Below are positions 25,812 through 34,323 of a stretch of 45,417 nucleotides of DNA, piece by piece. This DNA comes from PCC-9228 sp964477525 (GTDB lineage Bacteria; Cyanobacteriota; Cyanobacteriia; Cyanobacteriales; PCC-9228), in NCBI GenBank assembly GCA_964477525.1, contig CAYZHY010000015.1, forward strand, positions 1 to 45,417, in the 5' to 3' direction. The translations under genes and the position numbers were made by a program. The notes under the pieces are model-generated. The model had not been told where the DNA came from and did no database searches. It saw only the letters and a list, made by a program, of their open reading frames with translations. Position 1 is the stretch's first letter; every line of letters starts with the position of its first letter.

Positions 25812-26541
25812 GGTTCCCCCCTTGGCTGTTCGTTGCTTGCTGCGGTTGTCTTTTCTATTATGCGATCGCTTTTGAAGAAATGTGAAGGAGAGGTGTTCGG
25901 GGATGACCCCGGCATTGATTTGAACGAAGAGATCTAGAAATTATGCTTCTCCTATGCTTCCATGGTGAGTAGCTTCCATGCTTTGGAAGGGCCAGGGATG
26001 GCAGCAAGCACGGGAACCACTGGTTTCAACTTTCTAGCAAGGTGACTACCGAACCCTGTTCTTTTTAAATCAAATGTAAATCAAAAATTCCTTGGCGTAA
26101 CCGAAGCGTTGGTTCGCCAGTTGGTCGTCTTTGCTGGCCACCGCTACTCGTATAACTGGCATGTTTGTGGAAGTGGTTGCTGGCTGCGTGGTTTGGCTGG
26201 GTGTGGTAGAAGTTATGGATGGTATTTCTTAACAAGGCTACGAATTTGTCGTAGCGCGTCTAGCCTAACATGGTGGGCAACATAATGGCTGTATTGCTTC
26301 CAAATTTAGAGCGTTTAGCGGTGGTATCAAAGGCACCGGTCCTTGGCACCATTGCCTTACCCACGAATCGGGGAATTTTCTCCCACCAACTATCCCAATA
26401 TGGTATCGTCCGAAAACCGGAGCAAATGCGATCGCTGCTTGTTGACGATCCGACAACGACCCACCCAGTTAAAACGAAATTTAACTAATAAAGAACTTTT
26501 GGGTTTGTTCCCCCCCCGACTCTAGCAGCGAGGAGAAAAAA
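25812..26541. other. 730-base spacer with a dispersed repeat copy
   Basis: No supported gene. A HIP1 octamer-like core near 25862-25868 lies just upstream of the SDR-CIA30 gene. A dispersed repeat copy lies at 26251-26320; from it a 72-codon frame (26270-26488, MVGNIMAVLLPNLERLAVVS) is open on the plus strand, but it lacks a ribosome-binding site and family support. Short near-repeats of CTTCCATG occur around 25954-25984. Confidence 0.5.
26251..26320 (+). repeat. Dispersed 70-bp repeat, copy A
   Basis: It begins GTAGCGCGTCTAG and contains ATGGTGGGCAACATAATGGC and ends TTTAGCG. It aligns with 37017-37084 at roughly 80 percent by eye with two one-base gaps. Copy A continues after a roughly 30-base insertion with a further match (CCTTACCCACGAA against CTTTACCCACCAA in copy B). 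Confidence 0.75.
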
Positions 26542-26614
26542 TGGAGCTAAGCGGACTCGAACCGCTGACCCCCTCAATGCCATTGAGGTGCTCTACCAGC
26601 TGAGCTATAGCCCC
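26542..26614 (-). tRNA. tRNA-Ala (anticodon GGC)
   Basis: The 73-base minus-strand sequence folds as a full cloverleaf. The acceptor GGGGCTA pairs with TAGCTCC and carries the G3-U70 wobble that identifies alanine tRNA. The D arm is GCTC...GAGC, the anticodon arm CCTCA-ATGGCAT-TGAGG has anticodon GGC, and the T arm has GGTTCGAGTCC. The 3' CCA is not encoded. A run of six T follows on the minus strand and may terminate the transcript. Confidence 0.97.
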
Positions 26615-26774
26615 AAGTTTGGACTCGTTTTTGGCATTCGTTTGAACTGCCTTTTTAACGACGCTTTATTATAATCGCCTATCTCCACCGATTATGTCAA
26701 GTCTTTTATGGAAAAAATTATTGGAAAACGAACAATTTGAACACAAAAACGCCTGAATGCAGGAGCTACAGAAT

Positions 26775-27095
26775 TCAGTAGTTTGGTTGTGTCGGTTCGG
26801 CATAAAAATAGGAACGGGCATCCCAACTATTTTGCGAGCTATCGGAGTACCATACCGAAGGGCTGGCGGATTGTTCGGTGGATTCATCCGGTAGCCAGTA
26901 GGGATTTTGATTCATTTGGGAAACATATCCCATGTAGCCATGCATGAGAAAGTAAACCAGCATCATGGCAGCTGCAGAAGCCGCTACCAAGGTACCAGCC
27001 AACATCAGGGAAAATTCCCGATGCTTGACCGCTTCTTGCATTAAATGCAGGGACCAGGCAACCAAAACGACGACGAAAAATAGGATCACTATCAT
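26775..27095 (-). CDS. Two-helix membrane protein with Tyr/Ser-rich tail, 106 aa
   Basis: Helix 1 is at residues about 1-20 (MIVILFFVVVLVAWSLHLMQ), with a charged loop EAVKHREF. Helix 2 is at about 29-52 (LMLAGTLVAASAAAMMLVYF). The remaining half is polar, rich in Ser, Asn, Gln, Trp and Tyr, ending AEPTQPNY. It is probably an inner or thylakoid membrane protein with an exposed disordered tail. I do not recognise the family. It lies 160 bases upstream (in its own reading direction) of the tRNA-Ala gene on the same strand. Function unknown. Confidence 0.68.
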   Translation of the reverse strand: MIVILFFVVVLVAWSLHLMQEAVKHREFSLMLAGTLVAASAAAMMLVYFLMHGYMGYVSQMNQNPYWLPDESTEQSASPSVWYSDSSQNSWDARSYFYAEPTQPNY

Positions 27096-27350
27096 AATTT
27101 TACATAAATTAATTTTTCCTTTTTACATAGCTTAACATTTTAAGTTGGCGATCGCACGTTTTTTTAGAAGAATTTACAAAAATGGAAGTCAGCCAAAAAT
27201 ACTGATTTTATGGTATTTTTGGCGTTTGTTCTTTTAAAATAGGGCAACAGCGGGCATCGGGCCATGAGAGAAAATAATTTATTGTACGTTTCTAAATTTT
27301 AAACTCCCAAGCTCCTTCCCACGCTCTCAATTCCTCCAATTCCCTAGCTT

Positions 27351-28130
27351 TTACAATTTATCGATATGTTGTCGTACGGGAACCTGCCCTTCAGATAAAA
27401 AGTCTTTGATCTGCTCGATGCTTAGTTGTCTGTAGTGTAATAAAGACGCCAATAGGGCAGCTTCGGCTTTGCCTTCAGTGAGGGCTTCGTAAATATGCTG
27501 GCAGTTGCCGGCACCTCCAGAGGCAATGACCGGAATTTCTATGGCTTCGGAAATCGTGCGTGTTAATTCCAAATCGTAGCCGTTTTGGGTGCCATCGGCA
27601 TCCATGCTGGTAACCAAGAGTTCGCCGGCCCCTCTAGCTTCCACTTCTTTGGCCCATTCAATGGCATCGCGACCGGTGTTTTCCCGACCGCCACGTACGT
27701 ACACTTGCCAGCCAGAAGCAGAATCGCTGCCCCGACGCGCGTCAATAGCTACCACAATGCACTGTTTGCCAAAACGATCGCTAGCCCGATCGACAAAATC
27801 CGGTTGGCGTACCGCTGCCGAGTTGATGCTGACTTTATCGGCACCGGCTCTTAACAAATTTTTAACTGTTTCTAAGGATTGCACTCCACCACCTACCGTC
27901 AAAGGAATGAACACATTTTCGGCGGTGCGGTAGACTACATCCAGAATAATATCGCGGTCTTCGTGGGTGGCGGTAATATCCAAAAACACCAATTCATCGG
28001 CACCCGCATTGTTATACACCTGGGCAAGTTCCACCGGGTCGCCAGCATCCCGCAAATTGACAAAATTAACCCCCTTGACCACGCGACCGGCATTGACATC
28101 CAAACAAGGCAAAATTCGTTTGGCTAGCAT
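27351..28130 (-). CDS. hisF: Imidazole glycerol phosphate synthase subunit HisF
   Basis: The product is 259 residues, the family-standard length. A TIM barrel with MLAKRILPCLDVNAGRVVKG (catalytic Asp11), the phosphate-binding VGGGVQSLETV, VAIDARR (second catalytic Asp in this strand), LLVTSMDADGTQNGYDLELT and VIASGGAGN are all present. With HisH it cyclises PRFAR and ammonia to imidazole glycerol phosphate and AICAR in histidine synthesis. ATG 28130 is chosen over 28142 because GGGAG lies seven bases upstream of it on the minus strand. The other his genes are not here, as usual in cyanobacteria. Confidence 0.97.
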   Translation of the reverse strand: MLAKRILPCLDVNAGRVVKGVNFVNLRDAGDPVELAQVYNNAGADELVFLDITATHEDRDIILDVVYRTAENVFIPLTVGGGVQSLETVKNLLRAGADKVSINSAAVRQPDFVDRASDRFGKQCIVVAIDARRGSDSASGWQVYVRGGRENTGRDAIEWAKEVEARGAGELLVTSMDADGTQNGYDLELTRTISEAIEIPVIASGGAGNCQHIYEALTEGKAEAALLASLLHYRQLSIEQIKDFLSEGQVPVRQHIDKL

Positions 28131-28428
28131 AAACTCTCCCAACCTAGACTAGATATATACCAAGTTCCTATGAAATGTAAACAGAAAAAATCTATATACC
28201 GCAAAATTTGTTTTTTTTAAAGAAAACGTTTGCGATTCGTGAAAAACCTCCTACGGCAAACAAACATGAAATATCGTTGGCAGCGCGATCGCCAACTTTC
28301 CATCAAAAAATTTGTCCACGCCAGGTTGTGATGCCCCTTGTCAACCGATCCACAGACCAAGATACCATGTAAAGATATGTAGAGCGTCTTATAGACTGAT
28401 AAACTTTGGGTTGGTCTTGTAGATTGTA

Positions 28429-28635
28429 ATGGCAATGGAAATCGGTCAAAAAGTCAAAGTACGTCGGATTCGCGATCGCGTATCTGCAAAAACAGTCAAT
28501 AAAATTAAGCAAAACCCCGTCGGCACCGTCGCCGATTACAAAATGGTAGACGGTAGCGATGTCGGCTGCGTTGTTAAATTCGATAATGGTTTTGCCACTT
28601 GGTTCTTTGAAGACGAACTAGAACCAGCCGAATAA
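28429..28635 (+). CDS. DUF2862 family protein
   Basis: The product is 68 residues with MEIGQKVKVRRIRDRVS, VGTVADYKMVDGSDVG and VKFDNGFATWFFEDELEP. This matches the small beta-barrel-like DUF2862 protein found in cyanobacteria and some plastid-bearing eukaryotes. It resembles SH3-like folds. No catalytic residues and no membrane segment are seen. It may start at ATG 28429 (MAMEIG) or 28435 (MEIG). It lies upstream of the Get3d-like ATPase with a 183-base spacer, so co-transcription is uncertain. Function unknown. Confidence 0.88.
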   Translation: MAMEIGQKVKVRRIRDRVSAKTVNKIKQNPVGTVADYKMVDGSDVGCVVKFDNGFATWFFEDELEPAE

Positions 28636-28818
28636 CCGTTTGTGGCACCGTCGGTAGCCATTGCTTACCAACGGAACCTACCAGGAATGGTGTTTGGCGC
28701 AATTGGTCTGCCGTAGTGGTTTTCCTGTACCTTCGGTAGGTCAAAATCGCCCACACCATTCCCTAACATCCAACCAACAATCAACTGGTACACAAAACAC
28801 TGGGTCGCCAAAAGCAAT

Positions 28819-29919
28819 ATGTCGCAGATTTTGACATTTCTGGGCAAAGGCGGTACGGGTCGAACGACCATCGCCATCGCCACTGCCAAAAAATACGCCC
28901 AACAAAACCAACGGGTTTTGCTATGTAGCGTCGATCCTAGCTTCCACCTGCTGTTGGGAACCACCGTTTCTGACGAACCTACAGAAATTGCACTCAATCT
29001 TCATGCGGTGAAGCTACACGGAACCACCCTACTAGAAAAATCCTGGGAAGAATTAAAAAAATTAGAAGCCGAGTATGTAAAAACGCCTTTTTTTAAAGAC
29101 GTATACGGTCAAGAACTGGCTGTGTTGCCCGGCATGGAACACGCTTTGATTTTGAATAAGGTGCGGGAATACCATGCCAGCGGCCAATACGACCTAATCG
29201 TGTTTGACAGTACGGGCAATCAAGAAACCCTGCGCACCGTAGGTATGCCGGAAATTTTGGGCTGGTACATTCGGCGGTTCCGTCAAGTAATTGCCGAATC
29301 CGACCTGGCGAAAGCCCTTTCTCCCTTTGTACAGCCGGTAACCAATGCGGTGTTGAACGTGAATTGGTCCAGCGATCGCATCGACCAACCCCTCAACCAA
29401 ATCACCGACCAACTGGAACAAGGGCGTAACACCATCACCGACGCCAACCGCGTAGCTGGCTTTTTGGTGACCAACAACGACCCAGCCGCGATCGCAACAG
29501 CCCTATATTTGTGGGGAAGTTCCCAGCAAGTGGGGTTGACAGTGGGGGGTGTTTTGTGCAACCAACAAAGCCAGGTGCCGGCAGCTACCAGCAACCAGTT
29601 TGACCCCTTACCGGTGACTGCCCTGCCCCAACGCCAGGGAGACAGTTGGGAAGACCTGGTGCGATCGCTGCCCGACTTGCAACAGCAGGCAGTACAAGCC
29701 CCCACCCCCATTAGCATCGACACCGAACAACGTCAGGTGCGCTTGTTTTTGCCCAATTTCGATAAAAATCAAGTCAAACTGACCCAATACGGTCCCGAAG
29801 TTACCATTGAAGCCGGCGACCAAAGGCACAATGTCTTTTTACCGCAACAACTGCGTAACAAAGCCGTCACTGGTGCCAAATTTCAAAATCAGTATTTAAC
29901 CATTTCATTTGCCCAGTAA
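28819..29919 (+). CDS. Get3/ArsA-family ATPase, Get3d-like
   Basis: The product is 366 residues. The N-terminal P-loop is GKGGTGRTT (9-17): the ArsA/Get3 signature Lys10 is kept, but the usual Lys of GK-T is Arg15. Other deviant-Walker marks are CSVDPSFHLLLGT (switch-like), VFDSTGNQETLR (Asp of the second switch) and a nucleotide-base segment in GFLVTNNDP. The C-terminal 75 residues (RQVRLFLPNFDKNQVKLTQY, then VTIEAGDQRHNVFLP) form a small alpha-crystallin-like beta domain, typical of the Get3d branch in phototrophs. The family handles hydrophobic or tail-anchored clients; the client here is unknown. The TRC40 zinc CxxC pair is absent. The chlorophyll synthase gene starts 15 bases downstream, so the two form an operon. 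Confidence 0.85.
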   Translation: MSQILTFLGKGGTGRTTIAIATAKKYAQQNQRVLLCSVDPSFHLLLGTTVSDEPTEIALNLHAVKLHGTTLLEKSWEELKKLEAEYVKTPFFKDVYGQELAVLPGMEHALILNKVREYHASGQYDLIVFDSTGNQETLRTVGMPEILGWYIRRFRQVIAESDLAKALSPFVQPVTNAVLNVNWSSDRIDQPLNQITDQLEQGRNTITDANRVAGFLVTNNDPAAIATALYLWGSSQQVGLTVGGVLCNQQSQVPAATSNQFDPLPVTALPQRQGDSWEDLVRSLPDLQQQAVQAPTPISIDTEQRQVRLFLPNFDKNQVKLTQYGPEVTIEAGDQRHNVFLPQQLRNKAVTGAKFQNQYLTISFAQ

Positions 29920-29934
29920 TTCTGAAACAAGCAT

Positions 29935-30972
29935 ATGTCTGGACAACAAACCCCTTCTCCTGATTCGGAACCTACCACCGAACAGCAAAACCAGCCCTCC
30001 CCAGAAGCCCAAAATAACAATCGCAGTGCCCAAACCCGACAAATGTTGGGCATGCGCGGGGCAGACTACCAAGAAACCTCTATTTGGAAAATTCGGCTGC
30101 AACTGATGAAGCCGATTACCTGGGTTCCGCTAATTTGGGGCGTGGTTTGCGGTGCCGCTGCTTCGGGGAACTTTAGCTGGACCATCGAAAACATACTTTT
30201 AGCGATCGCTTGTATGACCCTTTCCGGTCCGCTGCTTGCCGGATATACGCAAACCATGAACGACTTTTTCGATCGCGAAATCGATGCCATCAACGAACCC
30301 TATCGCCCCATTCCCGCCGGTGCCATCGGTACGGGTCAAGTCATTGCCCAGATCTTGGTGTTGCTGGCGGCTGGCTTGGGATTGGCCTACTTCCTCGATT
30401 GGTGGGTGGGCAACGAAATCCCCAGCGTCACCATGGTTGCTTTGGTAGGGTCATTTTTAGCCTATATTTATTCCGCACCACCACTGAAATTAAAAAGAAA
30501 CGGCTGGCTGGGGAACTATGCCCTCGGTGCCAGTTACATAGCCCTCCCCTGGTGTGCCGGACATGCCTTGTTTGGTACCTTAAACCTACAAGTTATCTTG
30601 CTGACCATGTTCTATAGCTTTGCTGGATTGGGCATTGCTATCGTCAACGATTTCAAAAGCGTGCAAGGCGATCGCGAATTGGGGTTAAAATCCATTCCAG
30701 TAATGTTTGGCACCACCGCAGCCGTCTGGATTTGCGCGCTAACCATCGATTTGTTCCAAATTGGGGTGGCTGGCTACTTAATAAGTCTCCAACAAAATTT
30801 ATACGCCACCATTCTCCTGTTGATGGTGATTCCGCAAATTACTTTTCAAGATATGTACTTGCTGCGCGATCCGGTCAATAACGACGTAAAATATCAAGCC
30901 AATGCCCAACCTTTCTTAGTATTGGGAATTTTGGTTACCGCTTTGGCAGTTGGACAGAATGGGGGCATCTAA
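29935..30972 (+). CDS. chlG: Chlorophyll synthase
   Basis: The product is 345 residues of the UbiA prenyltransferase family. The disordered first 40 residues are followed by nine membrane helices. The first Asp-rich motif is NDFFDREIDAINEPYRPIPA at 109-128, the chlorophyll synthase signature. The second motif is in NDFKSVQGDRELGLKSIPVM. ChlG esterifies chlorophyllide with phytyl or geranylgeranyl diphosphate in the thylakoid membrane, the last step of chlorophyll a synthesis. It lies 15 bases after the Get3d-like ATPase. Confidence 0.96.
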   Translation: MSGQQTPSPDSEPTTEQQNQPSPEAQNNNRSAQTRQMLGMRGADYQETSIWKIRLQLMKPITWVPLIWGVVCGAAASGNFSWTIENILLAIACMTLSGPLLAGYTQTMNDFFDREIDAINEPYRPIPAGAIGTGQVIAQILVLLAAGLGLAYFLDWWVGNEIPSVTMVALVGSFLAYIYSAPPLKLKRNGWLGNYALGASYIALPWCAGHALFGTLNLQVILLTMFYSFAGLGIAIVNDFKSVQGDRELGLKSIPVMFGTTAAVWICALTIDLFQIGVAGYLISLQQNLYATILLLMVIPQITFQDMYLLRDPVNNDVKYQANAQPFLVLGILVTALAVGQNGGI

Positions 30973-31103
30973 GCAAAATTTGGGGATCGGTCAAAACCGC
31001 TATCTCCCAGAACTTCCCGCCTAGTTGACGGTGGTTGGCTTTCTACCTCGATTTTGCTCGTACTGTAGTCCTAGCGACTCTTCAAAAAAGTAAGGGGATT
31101 GAC

Positions 31104-33707
31104 ATGGCTAATCCATTGGCGAAAAAGTTGAAACAGTTGGTGGTTCGTCTGCCGAATAGGAACCATCGCACCGTTTCTCCCTCCCAGCAACAAACCCCTA
31201 GCAATCGTTCGGCAACTGCCCCACCCACAGCATTGGAGTCGGCGCAGCAATCCAGGGTCGCTCCCACAGCTACCGATAGCAACAACACCAGCCAACCATC
31301 GCCATCCCCTTCCCCTCAATCTCCTCGCCAACGCCGTCGCCCCATTTATCGTCGGGTTTGGTTTTGGGTGGGAACCAGCGTTGCTTGTGCTGGCGTTGGC
31401 GGTACCATCTGGCTCTACCAAGAGTATCAAGTTCTCAAAGCCAGCCTGCCCGACGTTGCCCACGTCACGACCTTTGCCCGCGACGAAACTCTCACCATCA
31501 AAGCCGCCGACGGGAGCATTTTACAGCAGCTCGGTCCGGCGACCCGCGAACAAATCGAGTTGGATAAAATGCCGGATCGGCTTTTGGAAAGTTTTACTGC
31601 TGCGGAAGACCGTCGTTTTTACCAACATAACGGCATTGACTATCAAGCCATTCTCCGCGCCGCCAAAAGCAACGTCAGCGCCCAAAAAATTGTTCAAGGA
31701 GGCAGCACCATTACCCAACAGCTAGCTCGCATAGTGTTTCTGAACCAGGATAAGACCTTGGAACGGAAATTGCGGGAGGCGTTGCTAGCGCGGAAAATTG
31801 AAAGAAATCTTACCAAAGAGCAAATTCTAGAACGCTATTTAAATTTGGTGTATCTGGGGTCGGGGGCTTACGGCATTGCCGATGCTTCCTGGCGCTATTT
31901 TGGCAAATCGGTGAGCGATTTAAAACTGCCGGAAATGGCACTATTGGCGGGATTGCCCGCTGCCCCCAGCGACTACTCTCCCCTGGTGAACCCAGATGTT
32001 GCCAAACAAAGGCGGGATACGGTATTGCAGCGGATGCAAGCAGAAGGATTTATTAGTGTGTCGGCTGCGGAAGCTGCCATGGAAGAACCGCTGAACCTCA
32101 ATCCCAGACTTCCCAAACGTATGGACAAGGAAGCTCCTTATTTTACGACCTACGTTCAGAAAGAGTTGCAGCGTATTTTACCGGCAGAAACGTTAGAACG
32201 GGGCGGGTTAACCGTAGAAACGAGTCTCAACCGCGAGTGGCAGCAGCATGCCCGGGAAACGCTACAGCAGGTAGTGAAACAAGAAGGTTCCTACGAAAAC
32301 TTCCGCCAAGGCGCTTTGGTCGCTATTGACCCGGATACAGGAGAAGTACGGGCCATGGTCGGCGGTACCGAGTTTACAGATAGCCAGTTTAATCGGGTGA
32401 CCCAGGCGGAACGCCAACCGGGATCGACTTTTAAAGGAATTATTTATACAGCAGCCATTGCCGCTGGGTTTTCTCCTTACAAAGCCTACAAAGATGTACC
32501 TTATAAAGTAGACGATTACAAACCTCAAAATTACAACCACACGCACGTAGGTTGGGTTTCAATTGCCGATGCATTAGCCCGTTCCATCAATGTGGTGTCG
32601 TTGAAAGTATTGTTGGATATCGGCTTCGAACCTACGATTAAGCTGGCACACCAGATGGGGATCGAATCCGAGCTGAAATCCACTTATTCCCTAGCTTTGG
32701 GCAGTTCGGAAGTGAATTTGCTGGAGTTAACCAATGCCTACGCCACCATTGCCAATCAAGGCAAATATATAAAAGCCCACGGCATTCGCAAAGTCATTGA
32801 TTCCCAAGGAGAAGTCATTTACGAACATCCCACTCAAGGCAAACGGGTGTTCGGTAAAGATACGGCTAGCATTGTTACTTGGATGTTGCAGGGGGTGGTC
32901 AATGCTGGTACTGGTCGAGCCGCTTCTTTACGCGCGCGCCCGGTAGCTGGTAAAACCGGAACCACCGACCGCTCCCGGGATTTGTGGTTTGTGGGCTACG
33001 TTCCCCAACTGGTAACCGGTGTTTGGCTGGGCAACGACGACAACGAACCCACTTGGGGCAGCAGCGGTACGGCAGCGTACGGCTGGCGACAATTTATGGC
33101 TCCCATTGTGGAAGATATGCCGGTCAAAGAATTTCCCGAACTGCCCCCTCTGAAAAACCGTGAAGGCACAATTACTGCCCAGCCAGTGGAACCGGAAAAA
33201 GAGCAAAACTTTCCAACTCGCCGCTCCCGGTCCCAACCCAGACCGCAACAGCGACAGCAGCGTCGCACTAGACCTGCCCCGCAACCCCAACAAAATACGC
33301 AACCAACAAGAAGCACTCCATCGAATTCCTCTGCTCCTGCCAGAAACAGCAATTCGCAACCCACTACTCCTTCCACACCAGAACCCACACCAGAACCCAC
33401 ACCAGAACCCAGAACGGCAAACACACCAGTACCGACAATGACGCCGATTTTAAAAGATACCAACAACAATGCCAACGATAGCGCTGCCGAACGCCGCAAT
33501 CCTGCCTCTCCCCCCAATTCCGAATCCAATTCACCAAATGATTCTTTGCCAGAAGTAGACCCAGAGTCGTTGATGCCGGAATCAAGAATTTCAAACCCCA
33601 ACGCCAGTCCCCCAGCTCCCAGCCCAGAGGATACTTCTGGAGATACGTCGCCATCGGAACCGGCAAAATCAACTTCAGAAACCGAAGCCTCAGAAGAAGA
33701 AGAATAG
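31104..33707 (+). CDS. Class A penicillin-binding protein (PBP1-type transglycosylase/transpeptidase)
   Basis: The product is 867 residues. A polar, Ser/Pro/Gln-rich cytosolic part (1-80) precedes one membrane helix (about 85-105). A GT51 transglycosylase domain (about 130-310) carries AAEDRRFYQHNGID (catalytic Glu168), QGGSTITQQLAR and LNLVYLGSGAYGI. The transpeptidase domain (about 330-665) carries STFK at 441-444 (nucleophile Ser441), SIN at 494-496 and KTGTT at 617-621. The last 180 residues are low complexity with PTPEPTPEP repeats and a Glu-rich end. The enzyme polymerises and cross-links peptidoglycan. ATG 31104 is supported by AAGGGG nine bases upstream; the frame is open to 31035. 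Confidence 0.95.
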   Translation: MANPLAKKLKQLVVRLPNRNHRTVSPSQQQTPSNRSATAPPTALESAQQSRVAPTATDSNNTSQPSPSPSPQSPRQRRRPIYRRVWFWVGTSVACAGVGGTIWLYQEYQVLKASLPDVAHVTTFARDETLTIKAADGSILQQLGPATREQIELDKMPDRLLESFTAAEDRRFYQHNGIDYQAILRAAKSNVSAQKIVQGGSTITQQLARIVFLNQDKTLERKLREALLARKIERNLTKEQILERYLNLVYLGSGAYGIADASWRYFGKSVSDLKLPEMALLAGLPAAPSDYSPLVNPDVAKQRRDTVLQRMQAEGFISVSAAEAAMEEPLNLNPRLPKRMDKEAPYFTTYVQKELQRILPAETLERGGLTVETSLNREWQQHARETLQQVVKQEGSYENFRQGALVAIDPDTGEVRAMVGGTEFTDSQFNRVTQAERQPGSTFKGIIYTAAIAAGFSPYKAYKDVPYKVDDYKPQNYNHTHVGWVSIADALARSINVVSLKVLLDIGFEPTIKLAHQMGIESELKSTYSLALGSSEVNLLELTNAYATIANQGKYIKAHGIRKVIDSQGEVIYEHPTQGKRVFGKDTASIVTWMLQGVVNAGTGRAASLRARPVAGKTGTTDRSRDLWFVGYVPQLVTGVWLGNDDNEPTWGSSGTAAYGWRQFMAPIVEDMPVKEFPELPPLKNREGTITAQPVEPEKEQNFPTRRSRSQPRPQQRQQRRTRPAPQPQQNTQPTRSTPSNSSAPARNSNSQPTTPSTPEPTPEPTPEPRTANTPVPTMTPILKDTNNNANDSAAERRNPASPPNSESNSPNDSLPEVDPESLMPESRISNPNASPPAPSPEDTSGDTSPSEPAKSTSETEASEEEE

Positions 33708-33782
33708 CTGCTAGAATATAAAGCAAGGACTCGATCCCAATTTTGTCAATATAGTGATTTCGTTGATATCTAAGGCGGTTTT

Positions 33783-34112
33783 ATGCATTTGTTCCTAGAA
33801 ACCGGCGGCATCGCTGGATTGCCCTGGAGCTTTATATTGGTTTATATCGTAGGCTTTATTGCAGCGGTAACCATTGGCTCCATTGCTTGGTACAATTCCA
33901 AGCGACCCGCAGGATGGGAAAATCAAGAACGCCCTGATTTTATTCCCAAAGTGAAAAACCAACAAGAAAACCAACAAGAAAACCNNNNNNNNNNNNNNNN
34001 NNNNNNNNNNNNNNNNNNNNNNNNNNNNNNNNNNNNNNNNNNNNNNNNNNNNNNNNNNNNNNNNNNNNNNNNNNNNNNNNNNNNACAAGAAAACCAACAA
34101 TCGCAAAAATAG
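33783..34112 (+). CDS. Psb35-like small photosystem II-associated protein, interrupted by an assembly gap
   Basis: It begins MHLFLETGGIAGLPWSFILV, then has one membrane helix (about 14-38) ending in AWYNSKRPAGWENQERPDF, with the conserved GSIAWYNSKRP stretch. From memory this pattern is that of the cyanobacterial Psb35 family, a single-helix PSII assembly protein near CP47; the assignment is likely but not certain. The tail is a Gln/Asn/Glu repeat of four residues (NQQE) encoded by a 12-bp DNA unit. A 100-N gap falls inside that tract, so tail length and reading frame across the gap are unknown. The stop after NNQQSQK-like coding at 34110-34112 assumes the arbitrary gap length. Confidence 0.6.
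   Translation: MHLFLETGGIAGLPWSFILVYIVGFIAAVTIGSIAWYNSKRPAGWENQERPDFIPKVKNQQENQQENXXXXXXXXXXXXXXXXXXXXXXXXXXXXXXXXXXQENQQSQK
33956..34102. repeat. 12-bp tandem repeat tract containing a 100-N scaffold gap
   Basis: Units of AACCAACAAGAA (NQQE in the gene's frame) occur at least twice before the gap and once or more after it. The gap is exactly 100 N (33985-34084), the usual placeholder for unknown length. A repeat array longer than the assembler could span is the likely cause. Confidence 0.85.
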
Positions 34113-34323
34113 AGCTAGTTGTATGGTGAATCTTGGTTGCCAGTATTGGTTAACTACGGAAAATGGCGAAGCAGGAGCAGGCACAATAACAACCAAAGTA
34201 CCTGCTTGACATTTTTGTTCTTGTTTGGTGGAAAAAATAAGATATAAAGGTACTGTTGGACATTTTGCGATCGAACATTCTTCCTAACGGCAACCAATTT
34301 TTTCCGACTTCAAGAGAAGCTTT

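Noticed and set aside
25950..26060. Possible SRP (4.5S) RNA
   Set aside because: GGAAGGGCCAGGGATGGCAGCAAGC looked suggestive, but the conserved core GTCCGGAAGGAAGCAGC is absent on both strands and the ends do not pair.
32996..33601. 201-codon minus-strand frame in the penicillin-binding protein gene
   Set aside because: It is antisense to the proline-rich tail. The product is a Gly/Val/Ser shadow without a family.
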